Of a DNA stretch of 64,000 nt, positions 35,066 to 48,122 are shown piece after piece. Below the pieces are notes generated by a model. It did not search any database and was not told the DNA's origin. It worked only from the letters and a program-made list of their open reading frames with translations. The DNA comes from Nepenthes gracilis. Taxonomy: Eukaryota; Streptophyta; Magnoliopsida; Caryophyllales; Nepenthaceae. The position numbers and the translations under genes are program-made. The stretch's first letter is position 1. Every line of letters starts with the position of its first letter. The DNA lies in the NCBI GenBank assembly GCA_033239525.1, contig BSYO01000009.1, forward strand, positions 18,807,299 to 18,871,298, read 5' to 3'.

Positions 35066-37324
35066 AGAGAAAAAAAATATTGATTTGATATATAGTTTAT
35101 TTTTTACTAATTTTTTGAGAACCATTACATAGAATTCATAGAACATTGCCATCGGACATCGTTATAGTTACTCACCGATCAATAGTTTTTTTATTTTTAC
35201 CATGTTTAAGATTTTTGTGAGTTTTGTCTATATTATATTTGTTATTTGAAATAATTTAACCTTTTCAAATTTGGCATATAAAATCAAATTTGGACATTTG
35301 ATATATTTTATATTACTTGATATTTGAAATTTTGCACGTGCCTTATTATCTTTTCATTTTTCTATATTTTTGTCGATATACTTCATTGTCATACATATAT
35401 ATTTACTAAATTTTAGACTTATGATTTTACTATATTTTCTAACCTTATAGATTAGAAGGGTTAGAAATTATTTGTAATAGCTTAAAACAGAAAAGTCAAA
35501 AACATTTGTTATTATTATTTTATTTTTAGATATATATTTGGATTCGTTTGAATTTTGTTGGAAAGTAAATAGTTGTTTTACATATGATCTATAATGTTGG
35601 AAATTACATTTATTAACGTGAAAATTATACAGATTTTATATTATCTGTGTTAGATAATTGGTTGATATTTTTTACGGATTGATTAGTTAATACCTATTAT
35701 TTATTTAGTGGGTCAAACAGGATCAGTTTGGTCAGATGTTACATCTATTGTCAGTCTTAGATATTATGACTATTATAAGTTTGTTGGTTATTATGTTTGA
35801 TTCTTTATTTGGTTATTTGGAGTTTGAATCAGTGTTACAAATTTTATTTGATTAATTTTAGATTTTGGTTCAATTAAAAAGAGGAAAAAAATTTTAATGT
35901 GGGATATTTAATTATTTATTTTAACTACCTATTTGGATTGGAGTTGTAATATAGACCATAATTTTTATTTGAATTTCTTATGACTTTAATATGAAAATTT
36001 TCATTTTATCTTCAAAATTGTCATTATATCTTACTTATTTATTCATTACAAACTTATGAAATTAGAAATTTAAAAACTTAATTTATCTAAGATATCTTCC
36101 CATTCCTTCAATATCTCACACAAACTCCCTCTTTTTCCTTATTCACTCAATTTGGTTGAGATAAATTGTGGTGAAGTTTAATCTTCCAAATGAGGCTTAT
36201 TTATATAGAATGGGGGACACTGCGATGCCATACAGACGTCACAGCCCCTCCGGCAATTCAACAACGCTACAGAAATTGTAATGTCTGTATCGCATCGCAG
36301 CCCCCACTTCTCTATCTATATTTAGGAGCCTTTTTCACTTACCACCTCGTACGATATTTGAAGAATTGAATCATAACTTCTAAGATTTCTCCATGTTGAA
36401 GTAGTTGAGCAAAAAAGAGGATTAAAATTTCTAAGGCAAAAAACCAAAAAAACAACTCTAGTAACTATTATGCCTTTACCTAAACCATTATATGGGAAAA
36501 TCTATTAGATTATATAAATTAAGTCTACTTATATTAATAAAGTATAATTTTAAGTAATGACATAATTCATATTACAAAGAAAAGGCCTTTCAATACATGT
36601 CCAAAAAAGCATGAAAATTAAAGTTTATTTTGTACTCATAAGAATGATATCGCATATATCAAGCTTTTTTTGGCAATCAAATATTATTGTCAAAATTGGT
36701 CACATTTCAAGTAAAATCTTATAATATTGATAAATTTAGATGATTGTAAAAACTTTGAATAAATTACATCAAATAATGTTTTTGAAATACCATATTTATT
36801 TATTTTAATATAATTTTTTGATTAGATTGATTCTATATGGAAAAATTAAAATACAGTGGAGCAGGTTCAAATTTGATACAAAAATAATTCATCATCCACA
36901 ATTAATTTTTCACTTATGATATTGTTTTGACTTATCTATTTTTAAAATTTTTGCCACATTTTTATATTATTTTATATTATATTTGAGATATTATTATATT
37001 GTTAGTTTTATTACTTTGATTTTAAAATAGGATATATAATGTTGAACAAATAATTTTTTAGAATAACAAGTTTAATGCTATAACTGTATAAGTTATCCAA
37101 ACCAAATCAATCAGTATATTGACAACCTGGTCCGTCTATCTCAGTTGATGATTTGGTTCAATTTGATAAAAATTCAAATCATAATATCTAATTTACTTAT
37201 TGTTTATCTGTAATGTTTGGGTTTTTGTTTATAACCAATGACATCAATATGATAATTTTTAATTAATTTTTTTAAAATAATTATATAATAAAAATTTAAA
37301 AAAATAGATTATTTGGAATTAGGT
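35066..37324. other. Non-coding segment between the direct repeats
   Basis: About 2.26 kb of A+T-rich DNA between the two diverged repeats. It contains no recognisable gag or pol. The one notable structure is the inverted repeat at 36211-36310, with a TATA-like TTTATATAG at 36199-36207 just upstream. Confidence 0.4.
36211..36310. repeat. Long imperfect hairpin in a G+C-rich patch
   Basis: TGCGATGCCATACAGAC (36221-36237) is the reverse complement of GTCTGTATCGCATCGCA (36283-36299) except for one base. The arms extend outward (TGGGGG against CCCCCA) with small bulges; the loop is about 45 nt. The patch is far more G+C-rich than its surroundings. It could fold as RNA, or be a transposon relic. 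Confidence 0.7.
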
Positions 37325-37998
37325 TCGATGCTTGTAAGGTGCCTGTCCCATATTCATGCGTATTTGAGGCAATATATGTGTATTTGATACGCACCTATAA
37401 CATATTTGTTAATAGTTTGGCTAGTGCGATGATACCTAATATGTGACAGGATATATAGAGCTTGAATTGCATCTGATATATTACTCGTACACACTTAAGG
37501 TTTTAGAGTCGCATTTAATGAGTGTTTATTTAGTGCTCGTGTGTCGATTACATTATATAAGGCCAATTGTGCACTATTTTAATTATTTTATTGAGAAAAA
37601 GAAAGAAAATAGAAAAAAATGATGGGAGTGAAAGAAGAAGAAGAAAGAGTAAGAGAAAGAAGATTTCATAACATTTTAGAAGGAAATTTTTTGGATTAGA
37701 TGTTAAAGGTATATACGTTTAAACATTTTCTCTAGTCTATTTTGGAATCACTCAGTTTTTATTATAATTTTTATTTTATCATATATGTGTACACCTTTTA
37801 CACTTTTATTTTAAATATTATTATTATATGTGATTTTTACTGAATATTTTAAAATTTTGTTAGATTTTGCTAAAAGTTTAGTTTGGTTGGAGGAAATAAA
37901 GTAATAATAGAATTTTTATTCTCTTGAAATAGAAATTTTTTTGTTTGATTATAAATTTAATTAAAAATAAATATTTTCTGAAAATTATTATTCTCATA

Positions 37999-38094
<96 letters not shown>

Positions 38095-38550
38095 TATTAT
38101 TATTATTATCACTATTCCCACATTATTTCTCATATTATTCTACAAATTAAATAATAAAATGCTAATTTTTATATTATTCTATTTTAATAATCAAATATGA
38201 TAATAATAATTTTAATTATATTCTCATCCTATTATATTCCTCTGAAATAACTATTATATTTTTCATCTCATTCCATTCCAATAACCAAATGTACTATAAG
38301 TGTTTTGTTTATTTTTCATAGAATAAGTAAATATTTTAAAATATTATATTCATATATGAAAATATTTGTGATAAAAAGTTATAAAACTGAATATTTAATA
38401 TTACATGTTGATATTTCATACAAGTATTTTAAACCAAACTCTATTTTAATATTTGATACAATTTATACTTTTTTATATAGTAAAAATTTTAGATATTTAT
38501 ATTTTTCTCGAAGTATAAAAGTTTCAGCATTTATACTTCTTCTATAGAGT
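37325..38550. repeat. Diverged direct repeat, copy 2
   Basis: Collinear with 34080-35065 but longer, partly because of the (TTA)n microsatellite inside it at 38001-38109. Block order is the same: CATGCGTATT, polypurine tract (about 37615-37665), ATATATGTG, ACAAGTAT..AAACTCTAT. Open frames here are microsatellite or A+T artefacts. Confidence 0.5.
38001..38109. repeat. (TTA)n microsatellite
   Basis: About 36 TTA/TAT trinucleotides with one or two interruptions near 38090. It generates an artefactual polytyrosine open frame that should not be read as a protein. Confidence 0.95.
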
Positions 38551-41500
38551 AAATGTCATGAACCCAACCTAAGTAGGTTAATTTTAAATAATTAATTAAA
38601 ATTTTAAATATTATGTTTATAAATTTTAAACCAATATATGACAAACTAAGTGTACATGAAATGTAAAAATAACCCGTATAAAGCCTTATCAGACAAACTT
38701 CTGAACACACACAATCATGACCTGCTCCAACAGTCATAAAAGAGTAACCGAGAAATAACAACCACACAGTCATATAATAAAATAACCCAGTGATTTTTAA
38801 GGTACAATCTAAAGGCCTACATTCGGCCGACTTACAGATCCAAATACAACCCAAACAAAACCCATCATTAAAATAATGAAACGCGCGACGACATCAAAAA
38901 CTAAATAGATTTAATATTTATTAGAGAGTATGATATTGCATTGGAACTCGTCCTACTCCTGTGATGAATCCGAGCTTTCTATTCTGAAGGGATAGAGTAA
39001 AAAATATGAGTTTAAAACTCAATAAGTATCATATATAATAAAATGAGTCCAATAAATCAGATAAAATATTCGAAATAAATGTCAAATTAGATGATAGAAC
39101 AAAATCTAAATCGCCTATAATTAAAAATTCGGTATTAAAACATATTGTAGTATCATATTCAAATTGTATATTAAATCAAAATAAATATCAGATTAGAGAA
39201 TAGTCCTCTCGAGACGTGTATATATATATATATATAGAAGTGATTCGGAGGTCAAAATCAAATAATCAAATATCCAATCAAAACGTGATCCAGAATAGAA
39301 TCAGATAGTCAAAGAATTATATTAGATAACCAGATTGTCCAATCGCGAGCACATATATTAGAAATTGGATAAGCGCTATAAACAGATAATATAAAGTTTG
39401 GATCAAAATATATAATCAAAATTAGATATACAAAACATATCAAACTCATTTGTGAATAAAAATTAACAAATCTTAAAATTTGAATTCAAAATCAGAGTTC
39501 GAATATAAATCCATATAGAGGTACAAATCATACACTAAATTTGAGTTTTGATTATTTAAAGACTAACTTGAGAAAAAATTACTCCTAACTCGGTAAGTTT
39601 AAGCCAAATCAAATGTAGTAAGGTCAACATGTTAGGCTACCTATATACTCTGTCTTCTATCGGTAAGGTTACTATATTTTGTCACCCGTGATTTTAGGTA
39701 CAAGTTCTCAAATTATCAGATATATTAGTACGTTTGAATGTATTAAATTTTATTTTAAATACGAGACAGATGAGGCAGGTCACTACAATAAATCTTTTAC
39801 CTGTTGGCAGAAAATGATTTCAAATAACAAATATCTTTTCGTCAAAAATTGGTTAGATAACAGATAACAAATAATAGATAGTAGTGACCAAAATTTTCAA
39901 ACACATGCACGTGAAAATAAACGGCCACAATATAAGTTTTATATTCGTTTTCATATAAATATATTGATATAAAAATATACAATATTGAATGTTTTTCATA
40001 CTTTTATAAAAATAGTAAAATCCTTCAAAAATCACAAAATTCGAACAAAAGCCCCCAAATCAACCGGTAAATTGTATATAATATTTAAGATAAACAGATC
40101 GAGTGTATAAAATAACATATATGCTAATAAAATTTTTAAATAATAATTAAAACATATCAGATATTAAATTAAACCAAATATATGAATTATAAATATTTGC
40201 CTTAATTTTATACCTAGTAGATCAGAAAAAATGATGGTCTAAGCTACCTGAACCAAGCTTTCTCTTTCTTATCGACACGTCCTTTCTGTTTCCTCCCTTC
40301 CTCCTCCTCTCTACCGCTCCTTCCTCCCACGCGCCACTTTTCTCTCAGCCACACCACTGCCCCCTCTCTCTCTCTAGCGCAAATCCTTCTTGCCATGCGC
40401 GCCGCCACCTCTACTTCTTCGAACGGCTGCCACCGAACTTCCCACGCGACACCACCTTGCCATGTGCCGCTGCTGACCTTCTTCTCTTCTCTCCTTCTCT
40501 TCCCCTTCTTCTTTCTCATGCGAACCCTCTCTGCCATGCTCTCTCTTTCTCTATTTCTCTTTTCTTTCTCATTTCTTTTCCTTCCTGCTTCTCCTTTCCT
40601 GGTACGCCATCCGACCCCTTCTCTTATTTCTCCTATTTTTTCTTTTTTTTAATCCACACTCTTCAATTAATTTTAATTATGTTCAAATTATCTAAAATCA
40701 TAAATAATATTAAAATAATTTAAATAGGAATACGAAATATTATAATAAAATATTTTACTATAGAGTCCCCGTTTATATTTTTGAGAACAATTATAAGTAA
40801 TTAAACAATATCAATATGTTTGAATATTCTAATATATCAAACATATTTAATGATTACATCTAGTCCTAAAAGTGATAAAAGAAAGTAATATTTGATCTTG
40901 TTTATAAAGTGTAGTTATAAATGGTTCGCTTACAAGTTTAAATACTAATATTTTGGTCTAAGGTTATTGAAATTACATATAACTCTTCTTTAAAGTTAGT
41001 ATTTCGGTCCTTAGTTTAAAAATTTTAACATGATTTTAATTTTTGAGATTTTAACTTATATTGTGTTTGAGAATTTTGAAATGATTGCCTTTAAACTTCG
41101 TAGATTTTGACATAATATTCAAAATTATCTGACTTTAGATATTTAAAACATTTTGGAATCATTTTATTTGATTGTTGAATGATTTTGTATAATTTGGATT
41201 ATTTAATATTTATATACATGTTACAAAATTTGGCCCATGAAATCATGATTTAGAAATTTAACATATTAGAACATTATATATATTAGATCTCGCATATATT
41301 TTATTAGTTTTTATTCATCTATCTATTTTATAGATATATAATTATTATTATGTATATATATACACGCTTAGTTTTAAGATTACATTTGCGAATATTTTTA
41401 AATTTTTCAGATTTATGGGCAATGGAAACTTACGAAATTCAGGTAGAGAAGGCATGAAGATTTCGTTTATTTATATTTTGTATTCAAATTTTGTATTTGG

Positions 41501-41700
41501 AACCTATAGTTGGAATTATTGTATATTTTGTATACTTCAATTTGTACATATTTGGGATTACTACATTTTGGGATTTGTAATGGTTTTATATCGTATTGGT
41601 TGGAATTTTATTGGCGCTTTTTCATGCAAATTATTGGGTATTGGGCACATTGTCATATATTTTATTTGAAAATTAGGTATGATTAGTTTGCTTAGGTCAT
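38551..41700. other. Non-coding repeat-like block with a 400-bp pyrimidine-rich tract
   Basis: Begins GTCATGAACCCAACC and contains no recognisable protein. Bases 40250-40655 are strongly pyrimidine-rich on the + strand (CT runs with GCCACC phrases), which opens long but low-complexity Ser/Leu or Lys/Arg frames on both strands. Such CT-rich, GCCACC-studded blocks are common in non-coding plant LTR elements, but no termini or target duplication were found. Confidence 0.35.
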
Positions 41701-43497
41701 GTATCCATTCTAACTTGTGGTTATTTCATTTTTAATATTTGGTTTTAGTATTCTTGACCTGATTTTAGGTAATATGTATTTTAATTATATACATATTATT
41801 ATTTAAATTTATTTATTGATAATTAATACATGCTCATATCGAAAACACCACATTATCCTTTAATTTGAACCAAATTTAGCGGTCTACGAAATTGAATTGA
41901 AAAAAAAAAAAACCAAAATTGGCTTGTGCCCACCTAAAGAAGGGAGAGGAGTTATGTCTTATTAAGAAATTGTGAGGAATCTCGTCTTATAATATAGCCC
42001 ATTAAATTTGCTAAAAAATCAAGATTAATGAAATGCTACAATTTAATCAAATGCTTTGTTATTTTTCTCGTTTGGTATTGTGTTCTAGCCAATCACTTTT
42101 GTGGGGTTATCTCGTCTCATTTGATTTATTCCAAATTTGATTTTCCTAACTTAAAAAACATAGACTTACCAAATCAATACTATGATAATACCTTATCACT
42201 CTATGATATTTGGTATCTTCACTAAGATGATTTCACCATGTTATTTCTTTAAATTTGTTCCTTGTATCTCTAAGTTTGTATCATTCATAATTTTTCAACT
42301 AAGAAAGGTTTGTATAATAGTAGTTGCTTTTCAATTATCTGACTCTCTGTCTAAGGATTTGGTTTCTTTATGCTTATTAGAGGTTTTGTAATCTTTTATT
42401 TTTTACTTTTGTATTACTACGTTTTTATTTTTTTTATTTTTGAATTCTATCAAGATAGTTTTTTTTATTTTTTACGATCTCGTTCTCTATAATCAATTTT
42501 TCGATATTGATTATATAGATAAATATATTTTTTAAATTTTAGTGATATATAAATGATTAATTACTTATAAAAATATTATAATTAACATTTGACACCCAAA
42601 ACTAAACACAAATTATTCCTTTTTAGTTTCAATTAAGACATTTACAAAGAAAAAATATATAAAAATTTATGTATCGTTACAGAGTTAAATACTAATATAA
42701 CTTAATAATATCATTTAAAAAATGCCATATGCTCAAAAAAAAAGTATGATTCTCAAATTAGATATGAATGTGCGAATGAAAAAAGGCTCTCTAAATTAAG
42801 ATTTTATTTTATTTTTTAGATACTTGACACATTAAGACTAAGAATTATTAATTTAAAAGGGTATCATTGCATTTTTGAATTCTTAAATTTAAATGATATA
42901 ACTTTATTAAATGAATATTAATGCTAGTTATGCTATGTGTTTTTATGTCTACTCATTTTAACAAACTGTCTTATAATATTTGATGCATGATAATAATATT
43001 TAATATAGTTTGACCATAATTATAAAGAATCGGAGATATTACACGTCAAGAGTAAATTACAGTGTCTATACTTTATCATAATATTATTAGATATAAATAT
43101 AACGATATAGATATTTTAGTTTTAAAAAATATTTTTTTATTTTTTAAAAATATTTAAGTCACTGTATTTATATTCATCAATTTTAAAACTAAAATATAGA
43201 GGCTCAGGCCATCTAACTAGACCATGGTATAAGATGTGGTTAATCGTGCATGAGATCAAACTTAAAAATATTTCTAGTACTCATAACTATTGCTCTCTTG
43301 TAATTGATAATTTTTATATTTATCAAAGATATCAATTATTATTAAATGTATTGTTAAAAATATATGTTTTTATCTTCAAAAAGATATTACTAGTTATTGA
43401 AAAATTATTTACTTTTTAAAGTATATATTAAATTTAGTAATTGTTAAAATATAATATATTAATTTTTTTAATAATTAATTAACATCATATTGGCTGG
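41701..43497. other. A+T-rich spacer upstream of CAF1
   Basis: No gene seen. An inverted repeat with 16-bp perfect arms (TATTTTAGTTTTAAAA at 43112-43127 and its complement at 43181-43196) suggests a small MITE-like insertion about 0.45 kb upstream of the CAF1 start. Confidence 0.45.
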
Positions 43498-43547
43498 ATA
43501 TAAATATTACTCCTCATCCCGTTCCCGTTCACAATTTGAAACCCTAA
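43498..43547 (+). promoter_or_regulatory. CAF1 core promoter: TATA box and telo-box
   Basis: ATATAAATA (43498-43506) lies about 140 bp upstream of the start codon. AAACCCTAA (43539-43547), a telo-box, falls where the transcription start or early leader should be. Telo-boxes in plants mark genes for translation and RNA metabolism, which fits a deadenylase. Confidence 0.55.
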
Positions 43548-43644
43548 CACAACGCAGCGGTTCAAAACCGTAAAACACCATTCCGTCTGTACAATTCTCC
43601 GTTACGAATTCGTATGCAGATCTGGACTCGCAGGCGCCACAGTC

Positions 43645-44472
43645 ATGGTCTCGCCCAATCCGAAACCGATCGTGATCCGAGAAGTGTGGGAGGAGAATCT
43701 CGAATCCGAGTTCAAGTTGATTGGATCCGTAATCGACAATTTTCCCTTCATTTCTATGGACACTGAATTCCCAGGCGTCCTTTTCCTTCAGATCTCCGGC
43801 AAGCCGTACACCAAGAACCAAACTTCGGCGACTCACTACTTGCTGTTGAAGGCGAACGTCGATTTCCTTAAATTGATCCAACTAGGGCTCACGCTCACCG
43901 ATTCGAACGGTAATCTCCCGGATCTCGGTACCGGGAACTGGTACATCTGGCAGTTTAATTTCAGGGACTTCGACGTCGCACATGACCCGCATGTGCATGA
44001 CTCGGTCGAACTGCTGAGGAAGCAGGGGATAGATTTTGAGAAGAACAGGGAGTTTGGCGTCGACTCGTTAAGATTCGGTGAGTTGATGATGAGTTCAGGG
44101 CTGGTATGTAATGACTCGGTGACTTGGGTCACGTTTCACAGCGCGTACGATTTTGGATATCTGCTGAAGGTTCTGACCCAGCGGCGGTTGCCCGAGGAAC
44201 TTCCCGAATTCATGACTTCGCTGAGGGTGTTCTTTGGACAGAGGGTGTATGATGTGAAGTACATGATGAGGTTTTGTAATAGCTTGTATGGTGGGTTGAA
44301 CCGGGTTGCCAAGGCGCTTGAGCTGGACCGCCTGGTCGGGAAGTGCCACCAGGCTGGTTCGGACAGCCTGCTTACCTGGCATGCTTTCCAGAAGATTCGG
44401 GACTTGTACTTCATAAAGGATGGGCCTGAGAAGTATGCTGGCGTGCTGTATGGATTAGACATATATTGTTAG
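43645..44472 (+). CDS. CAF1: CCR4-associated factor 1 (CAF1) deadenylase, intronless
   Basis: The 275-aa protein is the catalytic DEDDh 3'-5' exoribonuclease subunit of the CCR4-NOT complex, which shortens mRNA poly(A) tails in the cytoplasm and P-bodies; plant members act in stress and defence. All active-site residues are visible: Asp39 and Glu41 (SMDTEFPG), Asp169 ([11 protein letters not shown]), His235 and Asp240 ([16 protein letters not shown]). Other family marks are [13 protein letters not shown] at the N terminus and WQFNF at 102-106. Length and the absence of introns match the plant CAF1 families of single-exon genes. The first ATG (43645) gives the standard N terminus. The frame is intact. 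A Gypsy element begins 314 bp after the stop and could affect 3' end formation. Assignment to a particular CAF1 paralogue number is not possible from sequence alone. Confidence 0.95.
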   Translation: MVSPNPKPIVIREVWEENLESEFKLIGSVIDNFPFISMDTEFPGVLFLQISGKPYTKNQTSATHYLLLKANVDFLKLIQLGLTLTDSNGNLPDLGTGNWYIWQFNFRDFDVAHDPHVHDSVELLRKQGIDFEKNREFGVDSLRFGELMMSSGLVCNDSVTWVTFHSAYDFGYLLKVLTQRRLPEELPEFMTSLRVFFGQRVYDVKYMMRFCNSLYGGLNRVAKALELDRLVGKCHQAGSDSLLTWHAFQKIRDLYFIKDGPEKYAGVLYGLDIYC

Positions 44473-44785
44473 TATGTTTTTTCCTGTTCATGCTGTGTAA
44501 ATTCCTTTAATACACAGTATTATTTTTTAACTGGTGTTTACCTTAATCAATATCTCTATGTTCTATTTGATCTTGGAAAACTGGTGTTCCTATGGCGGAA
44601 TCAATGCCACCTTTTACAAAAGTTTACCCCTTGCATGCGAGATCCACGCAATGTCATTCACTAAGTTCCCCCTTTTACAAGAGAAGCAACTTTTTTTCTT
44701 GAACATTGCTGGATTGATATTAGTTCGACTGCTAACAAGTTGAAGAAATAAAATTAAATTGACTTCGAAAATTAGGCTGAGAACT
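44473..44785 (+). other. CAF1 3' flank
   Basis: About 310 bp between the CAF1 stop and the Gypsy LTR, presumably containing the 3' UTR. The open frames here (for example 44534-44743) are not recognisable. Confidence 0.4.
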
Positions 44786-45660
44786 TGATAAGGACCCCAT
44801 TTCAGAATCCGATATTGAGGGCAAACAACCACTAACACATTCACGCTCACCCACATTCGATTCTGAATCACATTCACAGCATATGGACCCGAAACTATGG
44901 TTTTCAAAATAACTTCCAAAATGATTTGATGGTTCAATAATCAAACGCCACAATTACACAGTAATAACAGAACGACAAGATTGCACCTGTAGGCAATGGA
45001 AACTCTGAATGAGAATCATGGTGTTGACCCTCAATCAGCCCAACAAGATCCAGACTGAAATTAAGGAAGAGCTGAAAAGATACTTGAAATAGGATCATAG
45101 GATTACTGTCATACTTCTCAGTAAAATTTGGTAGTGTCAAATCCATTAGTTTCCCAAGCTTGAAAACCGGCAAATTTCAATGACAATCTGAAGAAGTCAA
45201 AGGATTCCTTTCTCTTCAATATTGTCCTTATTTATATCCAACCTACCCGTAATGACGCCTAAAGCCATAATTAAAATAATGCTTTTAATGAAAAATAATT
45301 GCTGCACTTCTGCTTTGTCACCTGAGCATCCACACGGCTCAAATGTTTCGGCACAGCAGTGCAATTTGGCCTCAGTGCACTTTGGCATTTGCGTCATTCA
45401 ACATCAGTTGTAGCTGGTACCTTGGTAGTTCATCCTCAATGTAGCCCGTACTCTAGTACCTCGATAACTAGACATCATGCGTACTTTGGTGCTTCGGAAA
45501 GGGTCTTCATTGTGCGAAGTCCACACTAAAGTGGTGTGGTGCCTAGATTCTGCCCACTGAATGCTCCAGGGTCTCGCTGCCATCTGGTTACTCCCGACCC
45601 ATTGACCACTCAAGCCTTGCTGCCACCCGGCTGATCCTGGTAAGGGCATGGTCCTCAACA
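44786..45660 (-). repeat. 3' LTR of the gag-only Gypsy element
   Basis: Begins TGATAAGGACCCC and ends GGTCCTCAACA. Shared blocks with 48123-49058 include TCACCCACATTCGATTC near the start and CTGATCCTGGTAAGGG against CTACTCCAGGTAAGGG near the end. The copies differ by many substitutions and small indels. Confidence 0.8.
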
Positions 45661-45759
45661 TTTTCCGTACCATCAACATTAACCTTGCACTCAAAGATAA
45701 CAATTGAGAGCATCTCCACCACGTCACCCCCCTGCCTTCCTCATCACTGGGAAATACCA

Positions 45760-46790
45760 TCATGAATGCTAGGCTGTCCTTGCATTGGTGAGGCTTACCC
45801 TCCTTCATTGCACTTGAAGCACAACCCCATCTTTATTTTCTCCTCCAATTCCTTGTTTGTCATTGTCTTTGCTGCCTTAAATTCTCCCTTGAATGATTTG
45901 CCATCACCTTTTCTTCCCTTGGTGTCTTTGTTTCTGTGCTCTCCTCAGCTTGCTCTCCATGTTTATGGTAACTTACTTTCATTGATGATTTCAGCCATCC
46001 TCAAAGCCTTCCGTAGTCACTACAGTTGCTTCAACTTCAGTTCCTTGGCTAGCCAGTGCTTTAGAACTTTGATAAAAGTCCCTAATAGCGTCCCTTCAGT
46101 CCAATCCTGAACCATAGTTTTCAGTCAGCGAAACTCCTTGTTGTAGGTTTGGATCTCACCTTCTTCGCGCATCTTAGCTAGTTGCCCATAATAATTAATA
46201 TCAGTGGTGGCCCCACTGAGCCATAAACTTGTTTACATGCCATCCACCCTAGCCTCTTTCCCACCCTCCACCAATTGCTACCCTTAAAGCGATAGGGAGT
46301 CTTTACACAAGGGAGTGATTGATTGACCCAATGTCTGTCTTCGTCCTGTGAGCCGAACTTGGGGGAGAAGCTGTTGCTTGTTGCTCATTGGTTGTTGTTT
46401 ACTTTGCCAGCCTTCACTATAAAACTCCAAGATGGCATTTTCCTTTGACCAAAACTTTTTTTATCCTTATCATTTAGGAAAGACAAGAAAATTTTAGGGT
46501 AGCTCACACTTGCTAGAATTTCTTATATTCGAACCTGGAACTTATGATGTAACTAGAATAGATATTTTCTATGTATTACTTACTCTAGTTCATATCCTCA
46601 CTCTCGTTGAGATCGTAACTGGCAGCAGCAACTTCATCTTCTCTATAGCCAACTCATAAACGTGGAATTAATGCTCCACGTTGTCCAACCATTGATGTGG
46701 ATTCCTCCCAAAGTGCGGGTAGGCTCCAATTGGCTTCATGGGCCTCAGTTGTAGTACTGACTTTCCTTTCAATCACCCCTGCAAGAATTG
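45760..46790 (-). pseudogene. Degenerate Gypsy gag
   Basis: On the minus strand: HFGRNPHQWLDNVEH at about 46680-46740 and QLAKMREEGEIQTYN at about 46140-46190, both typical of the Gypsy gag core. Near 45780-45830 is a zinc-knuckle remnant GLCFKCNEGG..HQC, interrupted by a stop and a frame change. Several further stops lie between. It is a decayed gag, not an expressed gene. Confidence 0.75.
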
Positions 46791-47059
46791 TTGCTTCTCC
46801 TACACTCTCGCTTATAGTCCTCGCTCACAAGGCATCCCATATTCTTGAGAGTTTTTTACCTCATAGGGATACCTTTCTTTTTCGTCTCCCTCATCATCAC
46901 GGTGTCCTCCACGAAGGCTGGATGCCCATGATGATTCCCTTTTGTGACCATCTCTCAATTTCTGGTCCACCAACATTGACCCATCCTCTCCTTTGTTGTC
47001 TGATCTCATACTTTGATTTGGCTCCTCTCTAGGAAGCACAAATATTCTTTTGGGCTCAA

Positions 47060-47725
47060 AGTGTCAGTGTTCGACATGTGTCAGATACCGACACACCCCG
47101 GACACGCTAGTATACGCGTCGAACATGTTTTGACACATGTTAACTATTTTTTGTCAGATAGTTCTAGGCACATTCCGGATACATTTCGACACGTTTTGGA
47201 TATATCCTGACATGTTTTGGATATGTTGAATAATTTTATAATTTTTTAAAATTTGTTAGCCATTTTGTAAATTTTAAAAAAAGTTAGCTATTTTATAATT
47301 TAAAAAATGTAAATTTTACATCTTTTTTTTATTTTTATTTTTGTCAATAGTCCCCACTTCTAAGAAATATCTTACAGTCAAGAGAGACTTATTCTTTCAT
47401 TGTAAGTGACGCTTTTTTTTTACCAAATTTTCATGGGATATAGAATCAAAACTAGAGAAAGATGTGATGTATACAGAGATGAAAGAAATGAAGGTAATAA
47501 CATATTTGATCTTTCGTGGAATAAGGATTTAATTTTTTCATTACAAATGAAGTCAATAACCCACAAATTTAGTATAAAATAGTATTATTCATCAATTAAA
47601 AAATTATAAACCATAATTTTAGTTTTCGTGTCCCTAACGTATCATATCCTTAATTTTTATAAAATAGCGTGTCAGCATGCTGATATCGTATCATGTCCGT
47701 GTCTTGTATCGGTGTTCATGCCTCA
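47060..47725. mobile_element. Nested A+T-rich insertion inside the Gypsy interior
   Basis: Composition switches abruptly from the element's mid-G+C sequence to A+T-rich and back. Both ends are rich in GTGTC/GACAC phrases (GTGTCAGTGTTCGACATGTG at the left; GTCCGTGTCTTGTATCGGTG at the right), suggesting degenerate terminal repeats of a DNA transposon. Exact termini and target duplication were not resolved. No transposase is seen. Confidence 0.45.
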
Positions 47726-48122
47726 TGGGTTCCTCTTATTCACCCCGAGTCTAGAGTCTGATCTCATCCATGAGTTCATCTAGAGTCTCCTCCCATATGT
47801 TTGCTTTAAACCATCCTCTGCTCCAGTCTCAATGGACGAGCATTAGTCTCTTGCCTCATATCTTCCATCAAGCGGCTAGATTGGTTCACTATCACAGTTA
47901 AATGTGCACTATCGTCACCATTGCTTCCATCATCTTGTCTATCCTTGCTTGCTTTTATTCGAGTGTCTCAAACTGGGCTCGGCTGGTATTTGGATTAACC
48001 CACAAGGAGTTAGCTGCACTTCTAGTCTCTCTGGCTTCCTTTGGAAAATTTTATTTGTGCTGGACGTCTTCACCACCAAATCTTAAGATATCTCCATGAA
48101 ATTTCTTAATGAGGGCACCAAT

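Noticed and set aside
37945..38154. Open frame encoding a long polytyrosine protein
   Set aside because: It is the translation of the (TTA)n microsatellite; there is no other protein character.
40244..40723. Overlapping 85-97-codon frames on both strands
   Set aside because: They result from a pyrimidine-rich tract; composition is low-complexity and no domain is visible.
43507..44462. Antisense frames of 95-124 codons across CAF1
   Set aside because: They are shadows of a well-conserved sense gene.
46697..47032. 111-codon + strand frame
   Set aside because: It is antisense to the Gypsy gag remnant and has no recognisable domain.
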